This document shows positions 12,760 through 24,808 of a stretch of 64,000 nt of DNA, piece after piece. The position numbers and the translations under genes were made by a program. Source of the DNA: Argentina anserina (lineage: Eukaryota; Streptophyta; Magnoliopsida; Rosales; Rosaceae); assembly GCF_933775445.1 (NCBI RefSeq), contig NW_026089419.1:310001-374000 (forward strand), given 5' to 3'. Each line of letters opens with the position of its first letter. Within the stretch, counting starts at the first letter, position 1. The notes beneath the pieces are model-generated. The model was given only the letters and a program-made list of their open reading frames with translations. It was not told where the DNA came from and searched no databases.

Positions 12760-12990
12760 GATACTCAAACGAGAAATGAAAAGATACACAATTGGAATAG
12801 TAAAGATACGCAAACGATGTAAAGATACACAATTGGAATAGTAAAGATACGCAAACGATGTAAAGATACACAATTGGAATAGTAAAGATACGCAAACGAT
12901 GTAAAGATACTCAGTTTGAAAGAAACACACTCCCACACTTGCAAAACTCTCAAATTCAATAGAAACTCGCATCTGAAAGCCTTACAGAAA
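12760..12990 (+). repeat. 231-bp monomer: three sub-repeats with a T-type ending
   Basis: A single example combining n=3 with CTCAAATTC and CATCTGAAAGCC. It follows directly on a common-type 230-bp monomer at 12,530, suggesting exchange between the 230-bp monomer and a neighbouring T-type. Confidence 0.88.
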
Positions 12991-13179
12991 GATACTCAAA
13001 CGAGAAATGAAAAGATACACAATTGGAATAGTAAAGATACGCAAACGATGTAAAGATACACAATTGGAATAGTAAAGATACGCAAACGATGTAAAGATAC
13101 TCAGTTTGAAAGAAACACACTCCCACACTTGCAAAACTCTCAAATACAATAGAAACTCGCATCAGAAGCCTTACAGAAA

Positions 13180-13368
13180 GATACTCAAACGAGAAATGAA
13201 AAGATACACAATTGGAATAGTAAAGATACGCAAACGATGTAAAGATACACAATTGGAATAGTAAAGATACGCAAACGATGTAAAGATACTCAGTTTGAAA
13301 GAAACACACTCCCACACTTGCAAAACTCTCAAATTCAATAGAAACTCGCATCAGAAGCCTTACAGAAA
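13180..13368 (+). repeat. Hybrid monomer: T-type to common-type switch
   Basis: The constant segment begins T-type (CTCAAATTC) but ends common-type (CATCAGAAGCC). The switch lies within the shared 17-bp interval 13,336-13,352. It is best read as a crossover or conversion junction between two sub-types; two independent point changes are less likely because the T-type ending also differs by one base in length. Confidence 0.8.
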
Positions 13369-13598
13369 GATACTCAAACGAGAAATGAAAAGATACACAA
13401 TTGGAATAGTAAAGATACGCAAACGATGTAAAGATACACAATTGGAATAGTAAAGATACGCAAACGATGTAAAGATACACAATTGGAATAGTAAAGATAC
13501 GCAAACGATGTAAAGATACTCAGTTTGAAAGAAACACACTCCCACACTTGCAAAACTCTCAAATACAATAGAAACTCGCATCAGAAGCCTTACAGAAA

Positions 13599-14314
13599 GA
13601 TACTCAAACGAGAAATGAAAAGATACACAATTGGAATAGTAAAGATACGCAAACGATGTAAAGATACACAATTGGAATAGTAAAGATACGCAAACGATGT
13701 AAAGATACTCAGTTTGAAAGAAACACACTCCCACACTTGCAAAACTCTCAAATTCAATAGAAACTCGCATCTGAAAGCCTTACAGAAAGATACTCATACG
13801 AGAAATGAAAAGATACACAATTGGAATAGTAAAGATACGCAAACGATGTAAAGATACTCAGTTTGAAAGAAACACACTCCCACACTTGCAAAACTCTTAA
13901 ATACAATAGAAACTCGCATCAGAAGCCTTACAGAAAGATACTCAAACGAGAAATGAAAAGATACACAATTGGAATAGTAAAGATACGCAAACGATGTAAA
14001 GATACAGAATTGGAATAGTAAAGATACGCAAACGATGTAAAGATACTCAGTTTGAAAGAAACACACTCCGACACTTGCAAAACTCTCAAATACAATAGAA
14101 ACTCGCATCAGAAGCCTTACAGAAAGATACTCAAACGAGAAATGAAAAGATACACAATTGGAATAGTAAAGATACGCAAACGATGTAAAGAGACACAATT
14201 GGAATAGTAAAGATACGCAAACGATGTAAAGATACTCAGTTTGAAAGAAACACACTCCCACACTTGCAAAACTCTCAAATACAATAGAAACTCGCATCAG
14301 AAGCCTTACAGAAA
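13599..14314 (+). repeat. 716-bp four-monomer module, occurrence 1
   Basis: Module definition: a T-type 190-bp monomer; a 148-bp monomer whose leader reads ACTCATACGAG and whose constant part reads CTCTTAAATAC; a 189-bp monomer with GATACAGAATTGG and CTCCGACAC; and a 189-bp monomer with GAGACAC replacing GATACAC. The four markers travel together in the same order at 12 places. This is the leftmost complete example. Confidence 0.9.
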
Positions 14315-15070
14315 GATACTCAAACGAGAAATGAAAAGATACACAATTGGAATAGTAAAGATACGCAAACGATGTAAAGATACAGAATTGGAATAGTAAA
14401 GATACGCAAACGATGTAAAGATACTCAGTTTGAAAGAAACACACTCCGACACTTGCAAAACTCTCAAATACAATAGAAACTCGCATCAGAAGCCTTACAG
14501 AAAGATACTCAAACGAGAAATGAAAAGATACACAATTGGAATAGTAAAGATACGCAAACGATGTAAAGATACAGAATTGGAATAGTAAAGATACGCAAAC
14601 GATGTAAAGATACTCAGTTTGAAAGAAACACACTCCGACACTTGCAAAACTCTCAAATACAATAGAAACTCGCATCAGAAGCCTTACAGAAAGATACTCA
14701 AACGAGAAATGAAAAGATACACAATTGGAATAGTAAAGATACGCAAACGATGTAAAGATACACAATTGGAATAGTAAAGATACGCAAACGATGTAAAGAT
14801 ACACAATTGGAATAGTAAAGATACGCAAACGATGTAAAGATACTCAGTTTGAAAGAAACACACTCCCACACTTGCAAAACTCTCAAATACAATAGAAACT
14901 CGCATCAGAAGCCTTACAGAAAGATACTCAAACGAGAAATGAAAAGATACACAATTGGAATAGTAAAGATACGCAAACGATGTAAAGATACTCAGTTTGA
15001 AAGAAACACACTCCCACACTTGCAAAACTCTCAAATACAATAGAAACTCGCATCAGAAGCCTTACAGAAA

Positions 15071-15786
15071 GATACTCAAACGAGAAATGAAAAGATACAC
15101 AATTGGAATAGTAAAGATACGCAAACGATGTAAAGATACACAATTGGAATAGTAAAGATACGCAAACGATGTAAAGATACTCAGTTTGAAAGAAACACAC
15201 TCCCACACTTGCAAAACTCTCAAATTCAATAGAAACTCGCATCTGAAAGCCTTACAGAAAGATACTCATACGAGAAATGAAAAGATACACAATTGGAATA
15301 GTAAAGATACGCAAACGATGTAAAGATACTCAGTTTGAAAGAAACACACTCCCACACTTGCAAAACTCTCAAATACAATAGAAACTCGCATCAGAAGCCT
15401 TACAGAAAGATACTCAAACGAGAAATGAAAAGATACACAATTGGAATAGTAAAGATACGCAAACGATGTAAAGATACAGAATTGGAATAGTAAAGATACG
15501 CAAACGATGTAAAGATACTCAGTTTGAAAGAAACACACTCCCACACTTGCAAAACTCTCAAATACAATAGAAACTCGCATCAGAAGCCTTACAGAAAGAT
15601 ACTCAAACGAGAAATGAAAAGATACACAATTGGAATAGTAAAGATACGCAAACGATGTAAAGAGACACAATTGGAATAGTAAAGATACGCAAACGATGTA
15701 AAGATACTCAGTTTGAAAGAAACACACTCCCACACTTGCAAAACTCTCAAATACAATAGAAACTCGCTTCAGAAGCCTTACAGAAA
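15071..15786 (+). repeat. 716-bp module, occurrence 2 (atypical)
   Basis: Keeps the lengths, ACTCATACGAG, GATACAGAATTGG and GAGACAC. It has the common CTCAAATAC and CTCCCACAC where the module normally has CTTAAATAC and CTCCGACAC. It ends with CTCGCTTC and abuts block A. Confidence 0.82.
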
Positions 15787-16257
15787 GATACTCAAACGAG
15801 AAATGAAAAGATACACAATTGGAATAGTAAAGATACGCAAACGATGTAAAGATACACAATTGGAATAGTAAAGATACGCAAACGATGTAAAGATACACAA
15901 TTGGAATAGTAAAGATACGCAAACGATGTAAAGATACTCAGTTTGAAAGAAACACACTCCCACACTTGCAAAACTCTCAAATACAATAGAAACTCGCATC
16001 AGAAGCCTTACAGAAAGATACTCAAACGAGAAATGAAAAGATACACAATTGGAATAGTAAAGATACGCAAACGATGTAAAGATACTCAGTTTGAAAGAAA
16101 CACACTCCCACACTTGCAAAACTCTCAAATACAATAGAAACTCGCATCAGAAGCCTTACAGAAAGATACTCAAACGAGAAATGAAAAGATACACAATTGG
16201 AATAGTAAAGATACGCAAACGATGTAAAGATACACAATTGGAATAGTAAAGATACGC

Positions 16258-16290
16258 AAAACGATGTAAAGATACTCAGTTTGAAAGAAC
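16258..16290 (+). other. Pair of compensating single-base homopolymer indels
   Basis: CGCAAAACG has one extra A (normally CGCAAACG), and about 27 bp later GAAAGAACAC lacks one A (normally GAAAGAAACAC). The net length is unchanged, so block spacing is preserved. The block B counterpart near 32,441-32,473 has neither change. Confidence 0.9.
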
Positions 16291-18393
16291 ACACTCCCAC
16301 ACTTGCAAAACTCTCAAATACAATAGAAACTCGCATCAGAAGCCTTACAGAAAGATACTCAAACGAGAAATGAAAAGATACACAATTGGAATAGTAAAGA
16401 TACGCAAACGATGTAAAGATACTCAGTTTGAAAGAAACACACTCCCACACTTGCAAAACTCTCAAATACAATAGAAACTCGCATCAGAAGCCTTACAGAA
16501 AGATACTCAAACGAGAAATGAAAAGATACACAATTGGAATAGTAAAGATACGCAAACGATGTAAAGATACAGAATTGGAATAGTAAAGATACGCAAACGA
16601 TGTAAAGATACTCAGTTTGAAAGAAACACACTGCGACACTTGCAAAACTCTCAAATACAATAGAAACTCGCATCAGAAGCCTTACAGAAAGATACTCAAA
16701 CGATAAATGAAAAGATACATAATTGGAATAGTAAAGATACGCAAACGATGTAAAGATACAGAATTGGAATAGTAAAGATACGCAAACGATGTAAAGATAC
16801 TCAGTTTGAAAGAAACACACTCCGACACTTGCAAAACTCTCAAATACAATAGAAACTCGCATCAGAAGCCTTACAGAAAGATACTCAAACGAGAAATGAA
16901 AAGATACACAATTGGAATAGTAAAGATACGCAAACGATGTAAAGATACACAATTGGAATAGTAAAGATACGCAAACGATGTAAAGATACTCAGTTTGAAA
17001 GAAACACACTCCCACACTTGCAAAACTCTCAAATTCAATAGAAACTCGCATCTGAAAGCCTTACAGAAAGATACTCAAACGAGAAATGAAAAGATACACA
17101 ATTGGAATAGTAAAGATACGCAAACGATGTAAAGATACACAATTGGAATAGTAAAGATACGCAAACGATGTAAAGATACTCAGTTTGAAAGAAACACACT
17201 CCCACACTTGCAAAACTCTCAAATACAATAGAAACTCGCATCAGAAGCCTTACAGAAAGATACTCAAACGAGAAATGAAAAGATACACAATTGGAATAGT
17301 AAAGATACGCAAATGATGTAAAGATACACAATTGGAATAGTAAAGATACGCAAACGATGTAAAGATACTCAGTTTGAAAGAAACACACTCCCACACTTGC
17401 AAAACTCTCAAATACAATAGAAACTCGCATCAGAAGCCTTACAGAAAGATACTCAAACGAGAAATGAAAAGATACACAATTGGAATAGTAAAGATACGCA
17501 AACGATGTAAAGATACAAAATTGGAATAGTAAAGATACGCAAACGATGTAAAGATACTCAGTTTGAAAGAAACACACTCCCACACTTGCAAAACTCTCAA
17601 ATACAATAGAAACTCGCATCAGAAGCCTTACAGAAAGATACTCAAACGAGAAATGAAAAGATACACAATTGGAATAGTAAAGATACGCAAACGATGTAAA
17701 GATACTCAGTTTGAAAGAAACACACTCCCACACTTGCAAAACTCTCAAATACAATAGAAACTCGCATCAGAAGCCTTACAGAAAGATACTGAAACGAGAA
17801 ATGAAAAGATACACAATTGGAATAGTAAAGATACGCAAACGATGTAAAGATACAGAATTGGAATAGTAAAGATACGCAAACGATGTAAAGATACTCAGTT
17901 TGAAAGAAACACACTCCGACACTTGCAAAACTCTCAAATACAATAGAAACTCGCATCAGAAGCCTTACAGAAAGATACTCAAACGAGAAATGAAAAGATA
18001 CACAATTGGAATAGTAAAGATACGCAAACGATGTAAAGATACACAATTGGAATAGTAAAGATACGCAAACGATGTAAAGATACTCAGTTTGAAAGAAACA
18101 CACTCCCACACTTGCAAAACTCTCAAATTCAATAGAAACTCGCATCTGAAAGCCTTACAGAAAGATACTCAAACGAGAAATGAAAAGATACACAATTGGA
18201 ATAGTAAAGATACGCAAACGATGTAAAGATACACAATTGGAATAGTAAAGATACGCAAACGATGTAAAGATACACAATTGGAATAGTAAAGATACGCAAA
18301 CGATGTAAAGATACTCAGTTTGAAAGAAACACACTCCCACACTTGCAAAACTCTCAAATACAATAGAAACTCGCATCAGAAGCCTTACAGAAA

Positions 18394-19487
18394 GATACTC
18401 AAACGAGAAATGAAAAGATACACAATTGGAATAGTAAAGATACGCAAACGATGTAAAGATACACAATTGGAATAGTAAAGATACGCAAACGATGTAAAGA
18501 TACTCAGTTTGAAAGAAACACACTCCCACACTTGCAAAACTCTCAAATTCAATAGAAACTCGCATCTGAAAGCCTTACAGAAAGATACTCAAACGAGAAA
18601 TGAAAAGATACACAATTGGAATAGTAAAGATACGCAAACGATGTAAAGATACACAATTGGAATAGTAAAGATACGCAAACGATGTAAAGATACTCAGTTT
18701 GAAAGAAACACACTCCCACACTTGCAAAACTCTCAAATACAATAGAAACTCGCATCAGAAGCCTTACAGAAAGATACTCAAACGAGAAATGAAAAGATAC
18801 ACAATTGGAATAGTAAAGATACGCAAACGATGTAAAGATACACAATTGGAATAGTAAAGATACGCAAACGATGTAAAGATACTCAGTTTGAAAGAAACAC
18901 ACTCCCACACTTGCAAAACTTTCAAATACAATAGAAACTCGCATCAGAAGCCTTACAGAAAGATACTCAAACGAGAAATGAAAAGATACACAATTGGAAT
19001 AGTAAAGATACGCAAACGATGTAAAGATACACAATTGGAATAGTAAAGATACGCAAACGATGTAAAGATACTCAGTTTGAAAGAAACACACTCCCACACT
19101 TGCAAAACTCTCAAATACAATAGAAACTCGCATCAGAAGCCTTACAGAAAGATACTCAAACGAGAAATGAAAAGATACACAATTGGAATAGTAAAGATAC
19201 GCAAACGATGTAAAATTACAAAATTGGAATAGTAAAGATACGCAAACGATGTAAAGATACTCAGTTTGAAAGAAACACACTCCCACACTTGCAAAACTCT
19301 CAAATACAATAGAAACTCGCATCAGAAGCCTTACAGAAAGATACTCAAACGAGAAATGAAAAGATACACAATTGGAATAGTAAAGATACGCAAACGATGT
19401 AAAGATACTCAGTTTGAAAGAAACACACTCCCACACTTGCAAAACTCTCAAATACAATAGAAACTCGCATCAGAAGCCTTACAGAAA
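18394..19487 (+). repeat. Second recurrent module (about 1,094 bp): T-type, four 189-mers, one 148-mer
   Basis: Marker order: T-type ending, plain 189, ACTTTCAAATAC, plain 189, GATACAAAATTGG (here TAAAATTACAAAATTGG at about 19,212), then a 148-bp monomer. The same order recurs at 34,577 (block B), 44,372 and 49,775. At 20,056 and 36,239 the module is followed by a 230-bp monomer instead of a 148-bp one. Confidence 0.87.
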
Positions 19488-22400
19488 GATACTCAAACGA
19501 GAAATGAAAAGATACACAATTGGAATAGTAAAGATACGCAAACGATGTAAAGATACAGAATTGGAATAGTAAAGATACGCAAACGATGTAAAGATACTCA
19601 GTTTGAAAGAAACACACTCCGACACTTGCAAAACTCTCAAATACAATAGAAACTCGCATCAGAAGCCTTACAGAAAGATACTCAAACGAGAAATGAAAAG
19701 ATACACAATTGGAATAGTAAAGATACGCAAACGATGTAAAGATACACAATTGGAATAGTAAAGATACGCAAACGATGTAAAGATACTCAGTTTGAAAGAA
19801 ACACACTCCCACACTTGCAAAACTCTCAAATTCAATAGAAACTCGCATCTGAAAGCCTTACAGAAAGATACTCAAACGAGAAATGAAAAGATACACAATT
19901 GGAATAGTAAAGATACGCAAACGATGTAAAGATACACAATTGGAATAGTAAAGATACGCAAACGATGTAAAGATACTCAGTTTGAAAGAAACACACTCCC
20001 ACACTTGCAAAACTCTCAAATACAATAGAAACTCGCATCAGAAGCCTTACAGAAAGATACTCAAACGAGAAATGAAAAGATACACAATTGGAATAGTAAA
20101 GATACGCAAACGATGTAAAGATACACAATTGGAATAGTAAAGATACGCAAACGATGTAAAGATACTCAGTTTGAAAGAAACACACTCCCACACTTGCAAA
20201 ACTCTCAAATTCAATAGAAACTCGCATCTGAAAGCCTTACAGAAAGATACTCAAACGAGAAATGAAAAGATACACAATTGGAATAGTAAAGATACGCAAA
20301 CGATGTAAAGATACACAATTGGAATAGTAAAGATACGCAAACGATGTAAAGATACTCAGTTTGAAAGAAACACACTCCCACACTTGCAAAACTCTCAAAT
20401 ACAATAGAAACTCGCATCAGAAGCCTTACAGAAAGATACTCAAACGAGAAATGAAAAGATACACAATTGGAATAGTAAAGATACGCAAACGATGTAAAGA
20501 TACACAATTGGAATAGTAAAGATACGCAAACGATGTAAAGATACTCAGTTTGAAAGAAACACACTCCCACACTTGCAAAACTTTCAAATACAATAGAAAC
20601 TCGCATCAGAAGCCTTACAGAAAGATACTCAAACGAGAAATGAAAAGATACACAATTGGAATAGTAAAGATACGCAAACGATGTAAAGATACACAATTGG
20701 AATAGTAAAGATACGCAAACGATGTAAAGATACTCAGTTTGAAAGAAACACACTCCCACACTTGCAAAACTCTCAAATACAATAGAAACTCGCATCAGAA
20801 GCCTTACAGAAAGATACTCAAACGAGAAATGAAAAGATACACAATTGGAATAGTAAAGATACGCAAACGATGTAAAGATACAAAATTGGAATAGTAAAGA
20901 TACGCAAATGATGTAAAGATACTCAGTTTGAAAGAAACACACTCCCACACTTGCAAAACTCTCAAATACAATAGAAACTCGCATCAGAAGCCTTACAGAA
21001 AGATACTCAAACGAGAAATGAAAAGATACACAATTGGAATAGTAAAGATACGCAAACGATGTAAAGATACACAATTGGAATAGTAAAGATACGCAAACGA
21101 TGTAAAGATACACAATTGGAATAGTAAAGATACGCAAACGATGTAAAGATACTCAGTTTGAAAGAAACACACTCCCACACTTGCAAAACTCTCAAATACA
21201 ATAGAAACTCGCATCAGAAGCCTTACAGAAAGATACTCAAACGAGAAATGAAAAGATACACAATTGGAATAGTAAAGATACGCAAACGATGTAAAGATAC
21301 ACAATTGGAATAGTAAAGATACGCAAACGATGTAAAGATACTCAGTTTGAAAGAAACACACTCCCACACTTGCAAAACTCTCAAATACAATAGAAACTCG
21401 CATCAGAAGCCTTACAGAAAGATACTCAAACGAGAAATGAAAAGATACACAATTGGAATAGTAAAGATACGCAAACGATGTAAAGATACACAATTGGAAT
21501 AGTAAAGATACGCAAACGATGTAAAGATACTCAGTTTGAAAGAAACACACTCCCACACTTGCAAAACTCTCAAATACAATAGAAACTCGCATCAGAAGCC
21601 TTAGAGAAAGATACTCAAACGAGAAATGAAAAGATACACAATTGGAATAGTAAAGATACGCAAACGATGTAAAGATACACAATTGGAATAGTAAAGATAC
21701 GCAAACGATGTAAAGATACACAATTGGAATAGTAAAGATACGCAAACGATGTAAAGATACTCAGTTTGAAAGAAACACACTCCCACACTTGCAAAACTCT
21801 CAAATACAATAGAAACTCGCATCAGAAGCCTTACAGAAAGATACTCAAACGAGAAATGAAAAGATACACAATTGGAATAGTAAAGATACGCAAACGATGT
21901 AAAGATACACAATTGGAATAGTAAAGATACGCAAACGATGTAAAGATACACAATTGGAATAGTAAAGATACGCAAACGATGTAAAGATACTCAGTTTGAA
22001 AGAAACACACTCCCACACTTGCAAAACTCTCAAATACAATAGAAACTCGCATCAGAAGCCTTACAGAAAGATACTCAAACGAGAAATGAAAAGATACACA
22101 ATTGGAATAGTAAAGATACGCAAACGATGTAAAGATACACAATTGGAATAGTAAAGATACGCAAACGATGTAAAGATACTCAGTTTGAAAGAAACACACT
22201 CCCACACTTGCAAAACTCTCAAATACAATAGAAACTCGCATCAGAAGCCTTACAGAAAGATACTCAAACGAGAAATGAAAAGATACACAATTGGAATAGT
22301 AAAGATACGCAAACGATGTAAAGATACACAATTGGAATAGTAAAGATACGCAAACGATGTAAAGATACTCAGTTTGAAAGAAACACACTCCCACACTTGC

Positions 22401-22520
22401 AAAACTCTCAAATACAATAGAAACTCGCATCAGAAGCCTTACAGAAAGATACTCAAACGAGAAATGAAAAGATACACAATTGGAATAGTAAAGATACGCA
22501 AACGATGTAAAGATACTCAG

Positions 22521-22632
22521 TTTTGAAAGAAACACACTCCCACACTTGCAAAACTCTCAAATACAATAGAAACTCGCATCAGAAGCCTTACAGAAAGATA
22601 CTCAAACGAGAAATGAAAAGATACACAATTGA
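22521..22632 (+). other. Second pair of compensating single-base homopolymer indels
   Basis: CAGTTTTGAAAG has an extra T at 22,521-22,524, and CAATTGAATAG near 22,630 lacks one G (normally CAATTGGAATAG). The counterparts at +4,201 and +16,183 are both normal. Confidence 0.9.
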
Positions 22633-22785
22633 ATAGTAAAGATACGCAAACGATGTAAAGATACACAATTGGAATAGTAAAGATACGCAAACGATGTAAA
22701 GATACTCAGTTTGAAAGAAACACACTCCCACACTTGCAAAACTCTCAAATTCAATAGAAACTCGCATCTGAAAGCCTTACAGAAA

Positions 22786-23501
22786 GATACTCAAACGAGA
22801 AATGAAAAGATACACAATTGGAATAGTAAAGATACGCAAACGATGTAAAGATACACAATTGGAATAGTAAAGATACGCAAACGATGTAAAGATACTCAGT
22901 TTGAAAGAAACACACTCCCACACTTGCAAAACTCTCAAATTCAATAGAAACTCGCATCTGAAAGCCTTACAGAAAGATACTCATACGAGAAATGAAAAGA
23001 TACACAATTGGAATAGTAAAGATATGCAAACGATGTAAAGATACTCAGTTTGAAAGAAACACACTCCCACACTTGCAAAACTCTTAAATACAATAGAAAC
23101 TCGCATCAGAAGCCTTACAGAAAGATACTCAAACGAGAAATGAAAAGATACACAATTGGAATAGTAAAGATACGCAAACGATGTAAAGATACAGAATTGG
23201 AATAGTAAAGATACGCAAACGATGTAAAGATACTCAGTTTGAAAGAAACACACTCCGACACTTGCAAAACTCTCAAATACAATAGAAACTCGCATCAGAA
23301 GCCTTACAGAAAGATACTCAAACGAGAAATGAAAAGATACACAATTGGAATAGTAAAGATACGCAAACGATGTAAAGAGACACAATTGGAATAGTAAAGA
23401 TACGCAAACGATGTAAAGATACTCAGTTTGAAAGAAACACACTCCCACACTTGCAAAACTCTCAAATACAATAGAAACTCGCATCAGAAGCCTTACAGAA
23501 A
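22786..23501 (+). repeat. 716-bp module, occurrence 3
   Basis: Complete module with the GATATGC variant in the 148-bp monomer, which defines the central subfamily (22.8-46.6 kb). Confidence 0.9.
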
Positions 23502-24791
23502 GATACTCAAACGAGAAATGAAAAGATACACAATTGGAATAGTAAAGATACGCAAACGATGTAAAGATACACAATTGGAATAGTAAAGATACGCAAACGA
23601 TGTAAAGATACACAATTGGAATAGTAAAGATACGCAAACGATGTAAAGATACTCAGTTTGAAAGAAACACACTCCCACACTTGCAAAACTCTCAAATACA
23701 ATAGAAACTCGCATCAGAAGCCTTACAGAAAGATACACAAACGAGAAATGAAAAGATACACAATTGGAATAGTAAAGATACGCAAACGATGTAAAGATAC
23801 TCAGTTTGAAAGAAACACACTCCGACACTTGCAAAACTCTCAAATACAATAGAAACTCGCATCAGAAGCCTTACAGAAAGATACTCAAACGAGAAATGAA
23901 AAGATACACAATTGGAATAGTCAAGATACGCAAACGATGTAAAGATACACAATTGGAATAGTAAAGATACGCAAACGATGTAAAGATACTCAGTTTGATA
24001 GAAACACACTCCCACACTTGCAAAACTCTCAAATACAATAGAAACTCGCATCAGAAGCCTTAGAGAAAGATACTCAAACGAGAAATGAAAAGATACACAA
24101 TTGGAATAGTAAAGATACGCAAACGATGTAAAGATACACAATTGGAATAGTAAAGATACGCAAACGATGTAAAGATACACAATTGGAATAGTAAAGATAC
24201 GCAAACGATGTAAAGATACTCAGTTTGAAAGAAACACACTCCCACACTTGCAAAACTCTCAAATACAATAGAAACTCGCATCAGAAGCCTTACAGAAAGA
24301 TACTCAAACGAGAAATGAAAAGATACACAATTGGAATAGTAAAGATACGCAAACGATGTAAAGATACACAATTGGAATAGTAAAGATACGCAAACGATGT
24401 AAAGATACTCGGTTTGAAAGAAACACACTCCCACACTTGCAAAACTCTCAAATACAATAGAAACTCGCATTAGAAGCCTTACAGAAAGATACTCAAACGA
24501 GAAATGAAAAGATACACAATTGGAATAGTAAAGATACGCAAACGATGTAAAGATACTCAGTTTGAAAGAAACACACTCCCACACTTGCAAAACTCTCAAA
24601 TACAATAGAAACTCGCATCAGAAGCCTTACAGAAAGATACTCAAACGAGAAATGAAAAGATACACAATTGGAATAGTAAAGATACGCAAACGATGTAAAG
24701 ATACACAATTGGAATAGTAAAGATACGCAAACGATGTAAAGATACTCAGTTTGAAAGAAACACACTCCCACACTTGCAAAACTCTCAAATT

Positions 24792-24808
24792 CAATAGAAA
24801 CTCGCATC
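24792..24808 (+). other. Recombination junction of the 4,201-bp duplication
   Basis: Left of this interval the monomer is T-type (CTCAAATTC), as in the corresponding monomer at 28,837. Right of it the sequence is common-type (CATCAGAAGCC), like the end of the monomer before 20,624. The 17 bases between the two markers are identical in both parents, so the exchange occurred inside them or in a conversion tract ending there. This is what unequal crossing-over between offset copies would leave. Confidence 0.83.

Larger units (their letters stand above)
10572..15786 (+). repeat. Transition block of 28 monomers with no clean internal period
   Basis: By length: six of 148 bp, four of 190, fourteen of 189, three of 230 and one 231-bp monomer (12,760, three sub-repeats on a T-type background). 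Linked GATACAGAATTGG and CTCCGACAC variants first appear here (12,152-12,340) and dominate 13,937-14,692. The stretch 10,720-12,003 matches 43,656-44,939 and 49,059-50,342 in order and in the rare GAAACACGCATC marker. Two copies of the 716-bp module lie at 13,599 and 15,071. Confidence 0.88.
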
